From assembly GCF_013299165.1 (NCBI RefSeq), contig NZ_JAAFKD010000029.1:1-64000 (forward strand): a stretch of DNA of 64,000 bases, given 5' to 3'. Under the pieces are notes generated by a model. It did no database searches. It worked only from the letters and a program-made list of their open reading frames with translations, and was not told the DNA's origin. This document shows, in pieces, positions 1 to 7,758 of this stretch; positions within the stretch are counted from its first letter, which is position 1; every line of letters begins with the position of its first letter. This DNA comes from Microcoleus sp. bin38.metabat.b11b12b14.051. Its GTDB lineage: Bacteria > Cyanobacteriota > Cyanobacteriia > Cyanobacteriales > Microcoleaceae. Both the position numbers and the translations under genes were made by a program.

Positions 1-98
1 ACCGCATTTCTCAGGTTGGGAATATTCCCTCTTTGGCAACTATTATTCGTGAAAAATCTGTTCTCAATCCTTTTGGTTTGTCATGGATGCCTGAATAA
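1..98 (+). CDS. Possible 3' end of an unidentified gene entering from the left edge
   Basis: A reading frame (codons beginning at position 3) is open from the window edge to a TAA at 96-98 and ends with residues ...NPFGLSWMPE. If real it runs tail to tail with the CARF gene and overlaps its last 35 bp. Thirty-two open codons are weak evidence, and the family is not recognised. It may equally be chance. Confidence 0.25.
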   Translation, partial: RISQVGNIPSLATIIREKSVLNPFGLSWMPE

Positions 99-726
99 CT
101 GTTTCCCCGAAATATTGAGGGGATACGATTATTTTATCTGCATAAAACATCCCAAATGTATTCATACATCCTTGTAGTGCTTTAAACCCACCTACCAAAT
201 TGAAATATATTTCATAGTTTTTTTCCTTCTTGTCTTCCTTCACTCGTCTATGAATCCAGTCCAGCAAATTGTCAATTCCGTGATTGAAATCTTGAGTATT
301 AGCTGTTGAAAGTTTTGCAGGGGTGTACACTTCAACACTAATTCTTCGCTCCCTTAAAAATTCTTCAACAATCTTTGCTGTGATTTTTCCCTGTGCTGTA
401 TCTGTAGTAATTAGTACATGATGATCTAGCCTACCTTTTTCTAGTTGATCGTCATATAAGCCATAAATACCATTCAGTTCAGCACTCGTTTCTCTGATCT
501 CGATTGTATTAGCTTTGTTGAGCTTATCTTCAGCCCTCAGCTTTAAGTCTTGAATGATATTATCAATCTCAGAACCAGGATTAATCTTTTGTTCAGTTAG
601 ATTAGCATTGTCCTGCAAGCAAAAAGACCAATCGGATTCAGACTTTTTCTTACTATTAATTTGATTGGTAAGTAAACTTGTACCAACAGTTGAAATAACT
701 AAACGAGGTTGAATTTGACGAGGCAT
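64..726 (-). CDS. CRISPR-associated CARF-domain protein (Cas_APE2256/TIGR02619-like)
   Basis: The N-terminus has the Rossmann-like first strand LVISTVGTSLLTN (residues 8-20) and a later NLVGGFKALQG motif (about 177-187), both typical of the APE2256/TIGR02619 group of CARF proteins. CARF domains bind the cyclic oligoadenylates made by Cas10. The protein has 220 residues, and beyond the CARF core I see no HEPN, PD-(D/E)XK or other effector domain. The last 20 residues do not resemble what I recall of family C-termini, so the gene may be truncated or frameshifted near its end. It is the last gene of the minus-strand cas operon visible here, about 50 bp after the preceding gene. The role as a signal-dependent ancillary protein is inferred from family and context. 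Confidence 0.8.
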   Translation of the reverse strand: MPRQIQPRLVISTVGTSLLTNQINSKKKSESDWSFCLQDNANLTEQKINPGSEIDNIIQDLKLRAEDKLNKANTIEIRETSAELNGIYGLYDDQLEKGRLDHHVLITTDTAQGKITAKIVEEFLRERRISVEVYTPAKLSTANTQDFNHGIDNLLDWIHRRVKEDKKEKNYEIYFNLVGGFKALQGCMNTFGMFYADKIIVSPQYFGETVIQASMTNQKD

Positions 727-778
727 AGCTTGTTCTCCTAATTCTTAAGGTATCAATGTTGAGATTGTTCTAAGTGGA

Positions 779-1321
779 TTAAACTTTAGTTTTCTCTCTT
801 TTTTTCTCTCTTTTTTCTCTCTCTTTTTTCTCTCCTACCATTGCTGTATGCTCTCGTGCTAGATAGCCTAGATAGAGCTGTGCAATTTTGAGATGAATGT
901 TTCTTTCGATTCTCTCCCGATTCTGAGTATCGGTCAGATAAGATTCCAGAGGATTATTTTTAGGTATATTTTTTCTCAGTTTTTGTAAGATTTTTGTAAC
1001 ATCTTCATTTAATTTGTTAAGTTCTTTAACTAAAGCTATCGCAAACATATCTTCTTCAACGAGGCTTTTCCAGATAAGACTAGAATCTTTGCGACCTATC
1101 TGATAGCGAATATAGTTTTTGATAACTTCAAGGGAAGAACTAGAATCAGTAGCAACTGCCAGAACATTTTTGAACGGAGATTTTTCATCTTTGTTGTCAA
1201 TGGAGAATTTTTTAGCGATCCTGTTTACTTTTTCAAGTATTGTGTCCATCTGATTGCTTATTTCTCGCTCTATTCTCAGTTCTAATTGTTCTTGTAAGGA
1301 CATATCCAAAATCTCTAACAT
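779..1321 (-). CDS. Small helical CRISPR-associated protein, probable type III small subunit
   Basis: The protein has 180 residues, looks almost entirely alpha-helical (heptad-like Leu/Ile spacing, few Gly or Pro) and has no motif that I can name. It lies between csx10 (2 bp upstream, so probably translationally linked) and the CARF gene. That is where type III-D loci often encode the all-helical small subunit (Cas11 role). The function is inferred from size, composition and position. The last 17 residues are almost only Lys, Glu and Arg and come from a homopurine tract prone to slippage, so the C-terminal length may vary between strains. Confidence 0.7.
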   Translation of the reverse strand: MLEILDMSLQEQLELRIEREISNQMDTILEKVNRIAKKFSIDNKDEKSPFKNVLAVATDSSSSLEVIKNYIRYQIGRKDSSLIWKSLVEEDMFAIALVKELNKLNEDVTKILQKLRKNIPKNNPLESYLTDTQNRERIERNIHLKIAQLYLGYLAREHTAMVGEKKEREKREKKREKTKV

Positions 1322-1323
1322 AT

Positions 1324-2592
1324 CTACACTGCCTCCTCTCTAAATACATTGTGAAATTCGTTGCAAATTTGTATTTGACCAAAACCTTCGCAAGTTCGAT
1401 CGCCCAATCCCCTCATTTCCAACTCTCCCAATCTCTCAATCCAAAGCCCTGGTTGAGTTGTACTGAACAAATAAACCGCTCCTTTATTGGTGATCAACTC
1501 TACATCTTTCATCAAGCCCCAGCCAGCATTCCAACCAGACAGAAAATCGTAACTGCTGTAAGCCGCCTCCAAACGCAAAGATTCATCTTTATCTTTAACC
1601 TCTGCAAACTGGTGCAACATCTTTTCGGATATTATAGTTGTACGTCGCCAGTTTTCAGTCAGTATAGCATCGGATTGCAAGTCTAAGGTGAAATAAGTTC
1701 GGCTTGTTGGTGACTCTTTAATCGGATCACCAAAAACTCCCCATTTATCCCAACGCTCTTTCAATTTTTTATTGAATTTAGCGATGCGATCGCTCACATC
1801 TATCTTAGCATCAACAGGATTTTTTGTGTGAATTTCCACTTTCCCCAATCCTCTGGAAGTCGAACCGCCCAACCGAAAATTTTGATTGCGAGTCTGAATG
1901 AAATTCCGTAGAGATTCTGCTAAATTCTCCTCGACTAAAATCGCACCTCGATAGTAAACAGGATTTTGTTTGGTTTCCTGAGATTCATTCAAAACTTCCA
2001 AACTGTAAAGTATTTCTTCCTCCGATGTAGCCCTGCGACGATTAATCCCAACTCGCGTTAGCAGGCGTTTGTTGACCTTAAGACTGTGATACTCATCATC
2101 GACTTTACAGTAAAAAGTAATTCCAGTAGCATCGACTCTCTCTCCGTCTTTTGGGCAATTTGGATCGTAGGGATATCCGTAACCTTCAGCACAAAAGCGA
2201 TCGATTAAAGTGTCAAAAACGCCATTTTTTTCTGGATCGTCCTCTTCCTCTTTGAAACCAGGCTTATTTTTAGAACTGAGTGCTGTTGTAGGTAAAACTC
2301 CATACTCTTCCAATGTATCTTTAGAGACTATATCGCCATCAACTATCAGTGCTGGATAAGCATTTTGAAAAATTGCGGGATTTTCACTCAAGAATAAAGC
2401 TTGAAAATCGCCGCCATTTTTGGTCAAATCGGTCGATCGCCCATTTGACAGATCCAAAATCTGAGCAGCCACAGCACCCCGAATCACCGTACCGGGGATA
2501 TAGTCTACAGCCTCGCCGATCGAACCTCCCGGCTTCTGACGGGCGATCGCCAAAGGAGACAAAGCCTTAATTTCCAGTTCAATTCGCTGCAT
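1324..2592 (-). CDS. csx10: CRISPR-associated RAMP protein Csx10
   Basis: This is a 422-residue RAMP-fold protein of the Csx10 family, the signature subunit of type III-D effector complexes. The start (IELEIKALSPLAIARQKPG) and the DYIPGTVIRGAVAAQIL segment match the family as I know it. Two glycine-rich RAMP loops are visible: LGGSTSRGLGKVEI in the middle and RGLGDRTCEGFGQI near the C-terminus, consistent with a two-RRM arrangement. It should occupy the Cas5-like position near the crRNA 5' handle. The gene overlaps the upstream cas7 gene by 14 bp and is followed 2 bp later by the small-subunit gene, so the operon is tightly coupled. Confidence 0.93.
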   Translation of the reverse strand: MQRIELEIKALSPLAIARQKPGGSIGEAVDYIPGTVIRGAVAAQILDLSNGRSTDLTKNGGDFQALFLSENPAIFQNAYPALIVDGDIVSKDTLEEYGVLPTTALSSKNKPGFKEEEDDPEKNGVFDTLIDRFCAEGYGYPYDPNCPKDGERVDATGITFYCKVDDEYHSLKVNKRLLTRVGINRRRATSEEEILYSLEVLNESQETKQNPVYYRGAILVEENLAESLRNFIQTRNQNFRLGGSTSRGLGKVEIHTKNPVDAKIDVSDRIAKFNKKLKERWDKWGVFGDPIKESPTSRTYFTLDLQSDAILTENWRRTTIISEKMLHQFAEVKDKDESLRLEAAYSSYDFLSGWNAGWGLMKDVELITNKGAVYLFSTTQPGLWIERLGELEMRGLGDRTCEGFGQIQICNEFHNVFREEAV

Positions 2593-3304
2593 TTTTCCCT
2601 CCCCTTGCTAAACAATCCCAATCTGCATCAGTAACTTCAAAGTTCGGTAAAGTTTCCCAACTCAGCCATCCCAAACCAGCCGATTTACTTCCACCTAATG
2701 CGTGAATGTGTTTGAAACCAGCCAACATCAAAGGTTTGGCGTAACTGGGACAATTTGGTAACAGATGAATTTCACCTTTAAATCTCAGTGAAACATTAGG
2801 TGGAGAAGTCTCTAAAAAGTAAAGCTTTTTCTCTTCTGCGGTGCCGCGGCGGCGATTTATTGTCACTCCCGGACGTATAAACTCAGCTAAATTTTCTGGT
2901 TCTTCCGTACAAATTAAATCTTCAAAGATTACCCGCGATGGCAAAACTGGATCGCCAAATATTTGACTAATTAAACAGTGATAAGTCTCATTATATCCTA
3001 AAACTTCGTATTCGCTGCGACCAAAAATATTCGGTTCTTTGTCTCTGCGAATTACCATGTTTCCGGGACTAGGAGACTCGGAAATCTTCCAACCCAAACC
3101 TCTAGCAATTTTCTCGCATTCGTGGCGGAGGCGACCTTTGATTTGAGAACCAGGAATTAGCAGGTTTCCTTCTGCATTGCGGACAATTGGCTTATCTGCA
3201 AGGGAACCGGAGGAACCGCCCGCACCTACACACAAAGCTGTATCAATTACTGCTGTAACTGTGTAACTATCAATTGACCTTGATAAAGTCGTGAGAACAA
3301 TCAT
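2579..3304 (-). CDS. Type III RAMP protein, Csm3-like Cas7 backbone subunit
   Basis: This 241-residue protein has the RAMP layout of Csm3/Cmr4: a GAGGSSGSLADKPIVR segment, then IPGSQIKGRLRHECE, and a C-terminal glycine-rich loop ALGGSKSAGLGWL. Asp37 in LADKP aligns with the catalytic Asp by which Csm3 cuts target RNA, so backbone RNase activity is probably intact. A thumb-like INRRRGTAEEKKLYF segment is also present. The gene overlaps the cas10 end by 4 bp (ATGA type) and csx10 by 14 bp. It is called by family similarity; the exact III-D subfamily is not settled. Confidence 0.92.
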   Translation of the reverse strand: MIVLTTLSRSIDSYTVTAVIDTALCVGAGGSSGSLADKPIVRNAEGNLLIPGSQIKGRLRHECEKIARGLGWKISESPSPGNMVIRRDKEPNIFGRSEYEVLGYNETYHCLISQIFGDPVLPSRVIFEDLICTEEPENLAEFIRPGVTINRRRGTAEEKKLYFLETSPPNVSLRFKGEIHLLPNCPSYAKPLMLAGFKHIHALGGSKSAGLGWLSWETLPNFEVTDADWDCLARGGKNAAN

Positions 3305-5676
3305 AATTCAACCTCCGCATCTACCGAAATCTCTGAACTTAATTGGGAATCTTCTTCAATCTCAATGAAATCGTAAATGTCTACAATTTCTCGCCAAATG
3401 GTTTCATATACTGTTAGTTTGTTTTCCTCTATCACAGACATCCAGGGAGCCAGATTACCATTATTTTCTGGATTTTTGGGTTTACACCAAGCTTCTTCAA
3501 ACTTTTCTTGAAGTAGTTTTGAGTTAACATCTTTGAGTCTGGTTCTGAAATAGCGGTAGTTGAGGATTGTTGTTTGTTTTCCTTGTTCTAGGAAACTGCG
3601 AATTTGGTAGAGTTGCGATTTGGGGAATTCAGCTTTTTTCAGCGCTTTGACAGATTCAATCAATCCGCCAATTTCGTACAAAGTGTAAGGTGCCGCGTAC
3701 AACTTAAGTTTTGGAGAACTGTCTTTGGTTAATGCTTCGTTGCGGAAGTCTTCGATGCTGGATGAAATTGCAGTTACAGATTTCATCACCAAAAAATCAA
3801 CTGTACCTCCACAGTATCCGTGTTTTTTTAACTCTTTAGCACGTTTTTTGGCTGATTTGAGCAATTGTTCGTAAAGTTTTTTGGCATAGTAAATCGGAGT
3901 TTTATAGTCGGCAATTAACACGCCGATCGATGTACTTAATTGACAATTGCTAGGTTTTGGTTGTTTTTCCAAATCTGGACTTAAGTAGCGGTGACACTTA
4001 CTTAGATCGATCGGCTTTTCTTGCAGATTGGCTTGATAGTTACCTTTGATGTTGACGCCGGAGATTTCAACTTGTTTGAGCAAGATTTGTTCAAACTGTT
4101 CGCCGATGGTTTTGGCGATCGCTAATGCCCGATCGGCCGGCACAATCAAGATAATGTCATCACCACCAATCGTAATAATCTCAAAGGGATGAATCCAAGC
4201 ACCATCTGGAAGAGTCGATTCTGACTTGTTATTTTCTTTGACTTGGCGGGGATGAAGATGTTCGGCTAAGGCTTGAAAAACAGCATATTTAGTAGCATTG
4301 TCAACATCTTCGCTAAAATTTTGATATTCTTGGGGAGTGGTAATTTTTTGAATGTAGCCACCCATGTTATTGCCATCGGCATAGATGTAGGCTACAAAGC
4401 CATTACTCATACTACCAAGCTGAGTTAAAGATTGAGCCACTTCCACTGTTTTAATCTCGCGATTGCCGCAGTATTTTTGAAGTTTTCCGGGATGCTTTTT
4501 TAAGAAATCTTCAAACTTGTCAACCCAACCTTCAATGACATCAGCAGCCCATTCTTCGTTTGTATACCAATGAGTTTCTTTCATTATTCCATTCTTAGCC
4601 CGATCGCCCGCTTTGCGTTTTCGTGCAGAAACCTCCGAAAACCAAGGACTCCCCGGAAGACCTTTTTCACTGCGATTGTCGGGATTGTCGGTAGCGCGAG
4701 TGATAGCCGATCGCCGATCCGACTCATCTCTTTGCAAATAAGGGTGCGTTTCCAGCATCGGCGGATAGCGGCGGCTGGGGCGATTTTCAAAGTCATTGCC
4801 ACTGCGCCGCTGATTAAACATCACGGCCAATTTAGTAGTTAATTCATTAAAACTCTTGCGATTAATAAACGCCTCTTCCACATGAGATACCTGGACAGGT
4901 TCGTTTGACTCTCGATCCAGCTTGCCAAAATAAGCCTCAACTACGGCATCATTATATGTTTGGCGGTATTTATCTAGCCAGAAAGTTTGTTCTATCGAGT
5001 CTCGTAACAAACCAAATCGAATTTCTAAAAGATTAAACTTATCTCCAACCGCACAGGAATTAGCAGTTAGGGTTACAAAAGAATAGCGTTTTTCAATGGC
5101 ATCACTTAACTCATTTACAAAAGCTGCTGGGCAAAAAGCTAAGATATTCCCACCAGTGGAATAGACAATCATCTCAGGAATCAAAGCTTCTGAAAGCTTA
5201 GGTTGTCCGCCAAAGTTTTTACCCAGCCATTTTCTTACTTCTAAAGACTGAATTTTATCACTTGGAGATTCAGGACGTTTATCAAAAAAAGCAGGTAAGT
5301 CAAGTAAGTTGATGCGATCTAGAAGTGCAGATGCACCGCGAATATCTGGCAGTTTGGCATCTTCAAATACATATTGCTTAACCTTGGTGACACCGCCGTA
5401 CACTAAACCAATTTTCCCCGGCTGATTCCACAAATTCGGGTATTTATTTTGCAAATCAGTTATTGTTTGCGGAAACTCTTCTCTGGAAATCTTCTCTGGA
5501 ATAGCCAGAAGTTCCCGAACCCGATCGACAATTTCCCTCACCTGAGCCGGCACTTCCTCCCCAGAAGCCAACGCCCGTCGCATTTCCTGCAACACATCGA
5601 TCGCAAATTGAGGTTCGCGTCGATCGCCCCAAGCGACACACCAAGCAATACCGATCGCAATACTGTCCATATGCAA
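3301..5676 (-). CDS. cas10: Cas10 large subunit of a type III-D CRISPR complex, HD-less
   Basis: The protein has 791 residues. The second palm/cyclase domain carries the GGDD motif (residues 504-507 in EIITIGGDDIILIV), required in the family for making cyclic oligoadenylate from ATP. An earlier palm strand YADGNNMGG lies near 433-441. A region near 88-125 (LVYGGVTKVKQYVFED, then IRGASALLDRINLLDLPAFF) is typical of cyanobacterial Cas10. No N-terminal HD nuclease motif is visible, so ssDNase activity is probably absent. The longest frame starts with TTG at 5676; an ATG in CATATG at 5670 is an equally good start. It is first in the minus-strand operon, and the 304 bp upstream must hold the promoter. 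Confidence 0.93.
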   Translation of the reverse strand: MHMDSIAIGIAWCVAWGDRREPQFAIDVLQEMRRALASGEEVPAQVREIVDRVRELLAIPEKISREEFPQTITDLQNKYPNLWNQPGKIGLVYGGVTKVKQYVFEDAKLPDIRGASALLDRINLLDLPAFFDKRPESPSDKIQSLEVRKWLGKNFGGQPKLSEALIPEMIVYSTGGNILAFCPAAFVNELSDAIEKRYSFVTLTANSCAVGDKFNLLEIRFGLLRDSIEQTFWLDKYRQTYNDAVVEAYFGKLDRESNEPVQVSHVEEAFINRKSFNELTTKLAVMFNQRRSGNDFENRPSRRYPPMLETHPYLQRDESDRRSAITRATDNPDNRSEKGLPGSPWFSEVSARKRKAGDRAKNGIMKETHWYTNEEWAADVIEGWVDKFEDFLKKHPGKLQKYCGNREIKTVEVAQSLTQLGSMSNGFVAYIYADGNNMGGYIQKITTPQEYQNFSEDVDNATKYAVFQALAEHLHPRQVKENNKSESTLPDGAWIHPFEIITIGGDDIILIVPADRALAIAKTIGEQFEQILLKQVEISGVNIKGNYQANLQEKPIDLSKCHRYLSPDLEKQPKPSNCQLSTSIGVLIADYKTPIYYAKKLYEQLLKSAKKRAKELKKHGYCGGTVDFLVMKSVTAISSSIEDFRNEALTKDSSPKLKLYAAPYTLYEIGGLIESVKALKKAEFPKSQLYQIRSFLEQGKQTTILNYRYFRTRLKDVNSKLLQEKFEEAWCKPKNPENNGNLAPWMSVIEENKLTVYETIWREIVDIYDFIEIEEDSQLSSEISVDAEVEL

Positions 5677-5980
5677 ACCACTCCCAATCCGGTATGACAG
5701 CCCAAAATTGTCTTAATAACTGGCAATTATTTAACGTGCAATTCCATCTAACTTTCTATTTTTACCTAAATTACAGACAAAATCAACCGCCAGAAAAATA
5801 ATTCCCAAATCCCCCAACTCCTATCAAGCCAATCATTTTTCGCACATAACTTGCTCTGCACCTACCCAAAATGACAACAAATAAGGTAAAGTAAACGGCA
5901 CAATAGTCTAAGGTTCTCCAACTGCCGCAACTCGGCAAACCGCCCGTACAGGCGATACTAACCCCTAACAATCGAAAAAA
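5677..5980. other. Intergenic region between divergent cas10 and ycf54
   Basis: No convincing gene is seen. The region must contain the divergent promoters for the cas operon (minus) and ycf54 (plus). A short minus-strand frame here has no family features and was discounted. No CRISPR repeats are present. Confidence 0.6.
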
Positions 5981-6307
5981 ATGCAAACCTACTACTACGT
6001 TTTAGCCAGCCAACGCTTTTTACTCGAAGAAGAAGCCCTTGATGAAGTGTTTAAAGAAAGAATTCGTAACTACAACGAACAAGAAAAACAGATTGACTTC
6101 TGGTTAGTCAAACAGCCTGCTTTTTTAGAATCACCGACTATGGCAGAAATTAAAGCAAAATGCCCTCAGCCAGCCGCCGCCATTGTTTCTACCGATCCTG
6201 TGTTTATTACTTGGTTAAAACTACGATTAGAATATGTGCTGACAGGTGAATTCCAAGCACCATCAGCAACTATTCCCGATGCCCTCGCATCCCTACAGCC
6301 AGCATGA
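5981..6307 (+). CDS. ycf54: Ycf54, accessory subunit of the Mg-protoporphyrin IX monomethyl ester cyclase
   Basis: This 108-residue protein matches Ycf54 (DUF2488) almost end to end: an N-terminal YYYVLASQRFLLEEEAL, a central KQIDFWLVKQPAFLE, then CPQPAAAIVST and WLKLRLEYVLTGEF. Ycf54 is needed for assembly or stability of the AcsF cyclase that forms ring E of chlorophyll, at or near the thylakoid membrane. The next gene overlaps by 4 bp (ATGA), suggesting translational coupling. The cyclase gene acsF itself lies 14 kb downstream on the same strand. Confidence 0.96.
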   Translation: MQTYYYVLASQRFLLEEEALDEVFKERIRNYNEQEKQIDFWLVKQPAFLESPTMAEIKAKCPQPAAAIVSTDPVFITWLKLRLEYVLTGEFQAPSATIPDALASLQPA

Positions 6308-7041
6308 ACAAACTAGCACAAAAATCTACAGCAAAGCAGGGAATTTTAAGGGGGAATTTAAACAAACTTTTAGTTCGTTTTCCCTTATTTTCTGCTACTT
6401 CGATCGCCCTTTTAGTCTTGACAGTTTTATCGAGTTCTGTTAAAGCTGAATCAAGTTGCGAACCGCCACAGTCAGACGAGTATTTACTGTTAATTGTTAC
6501 CAAAACGCCGGAACAGCAAGAAAGAGCAAAACGCTCTTTCCCCGGAAATACTGACAATACAGTTTGTCGGTACATTAACGACACGGTGACGCGGGTTGGT
6601 GGGTTTCGTAACTCGCAAATTGCTACCGATTGGGTGAAATACATCAAAGATGTTGTCGGACTGCAAGCTTACGTAGTTCGATCGCCCGCAGCAGCACTTC
6701 CGCAAAACTTGCCAGTCTACAACCCCCAGCCAGCAGCAGGTTCAGAAGCAATCGCCAATCGCCAGACTGGGAATAGTGGGTTCAATCCGCAAGCCCTCGG
6801 CCCCGGTTACGCCGTGTTGGTAGATTACTTCAATCAACCGGAATTAGCCGGCCAAGTTAAGCAAGCATTGGGTACGCAAGTAGGCTTAGCTTCCTACGGC
6901 CAACGTCCCTTTTTATTCGTTGCTTATACAACGGATCAAAATGCTGCTACTGCGGCCGTAAAAGCATTAAGCGATCGAGGTTTTTGGCCGATGTTGGTAG
7001 ACAGCCGCCGGGTTACGGTAATTACTCCTGCTGTTAGGTAA
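6304..7041 (+). CDS. Exported hypothetical protein with a possible SPOR-like fold
   Basis: The protein has 245 residues. A hydrophobic stretch at about 30-45 (SATSIALLVLTVLSS) followed by VKAESS looks like a signal peptide. The mature part contains two similar alpha/beta segments (YLLLIVTKTPEQQER and GYAVLVDYFNQPELA), each followed by a tract about how residues or paralogues pair, reminiscent of SPOR/peptidoglycan-binding repeats; this is a weak resemblance. The gene overlaps ycf54 by 4 bp, so it is probably co-transcribed. Function unknown. Confidence 0.8.
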   Translation: MNKLAQKSTAKQGILRGNLNKLLVRFPLFSATSIALLVLTVLSSSVKAESSCEPPQSDEYLLLIVTKTPEQQERAKRSFPGNTDNTVCRYINDTVTRVGGFRNSQIATDWVKYIKDVVGLQAYVVRSPAAALPQNLPVYNPQPAAGSEAIANRQTGNSGFNPQALGPGYAVLVDYFNQPELAGQVKQALGTQVGLASYGQRPFLFVAYTTDQNAATAAVKALSDRGFWPMLVDSRRVTVITPAVR

Positions 7042-7050
7042 AAGAGATAA

Positions 7051-7745
7051 GACGGCGGTTGAAACCGCGTCTATACAAACGATGTCCGCCTCCGCGGACT
7101 TAAGAAAATAACGTAATTTTTACAATCAATTCTTCAACCCGCGGAGGCGGGTTTTGTTTGTGTAGACGCGGTTTCAACCGCCGGGTTTTTTCAACCCGCG
7201 GAGGCGGGTTTTGTTTGTGTAGACGCGGTTTCAACCGCCGGGTTTTTTCAACAACCCGCGGAGGCGGGTTTTGTTTGTATAGACGCGGTTTCAACCGCCG
7301 GGTTTTTTCAACCCGCGAAGGCGGGTTTTGTTTGTGTAGACGCGGTTTCAACCGCCGGGTTTTTTCAACCCGCGGAGGCGGGTTTTGTTTGTGTAGACGC
7401 GGTTTCAACCGCCGGGTTTTTTCAACCCGCGGAGGCGCGTGAGTGTTTGTGTAGACGCGGTTTCAACCGCCGGGTTTTGTTTGTATCGACGCGAATTCCA
7501 TTCGCCGGGGTTTTTCAACCCGCGGAGGCGGGTTTTGTTTGTATCGACGCGAATTCCATTCGCCGGGGTTTTTCAACCCGCGGAGGCGGGTTTTGTTTGT
7601 ATCGACGCGAATTCCATTCGCCGGGTTTTTTTAACCCGCGGAGGCGGGTTTTGTTTGTATCGACGCGAATTCCATTCGCCGGGTTTTTTTAACCCGTGTC
7701 GGCGGGTTTTGTTTGTATAGACGCGAATTCCATTCGCCCGGTTTT
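7051..7745. repeat. Tandem array of about eleven 57-58 bp double-hairpin units in two sequence types
   Basis: Each unit has two perfect hairpins. One is constant: AACCCGC, loop GGAG, GCGGGTT. The other occurs in two versions: GCGGTT-TC-AACCGC (six copies, about 7165-7465) and GCGAAT-TCC-ATTCGC (five copies, about 7490-7735). Spacers read TTTTGTTTGT. One copy of the first type lies in inverted orientation at 7051-7070. Stop-free frames run through the array on both strands, but they only translate the repeat. No gene is seen in 7042-7758. Confidence 0.93.
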
Positions 7746-7758
7746 CCTAATTAACAAT

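Noticed and set aside
5783..5986. Minus-strand ORF of 67 codons between cas10 and ycf54
   Set aside because: It overlaps the probable divergent promoter region and has no recognisable features.
7100..7720. Long open frames on both strands in the 7-kb repeat array
   Set aside because: They translate the 57-58 bp repeat itself; residues repeat with the unit and no ribosome-binding site or family match is seen.
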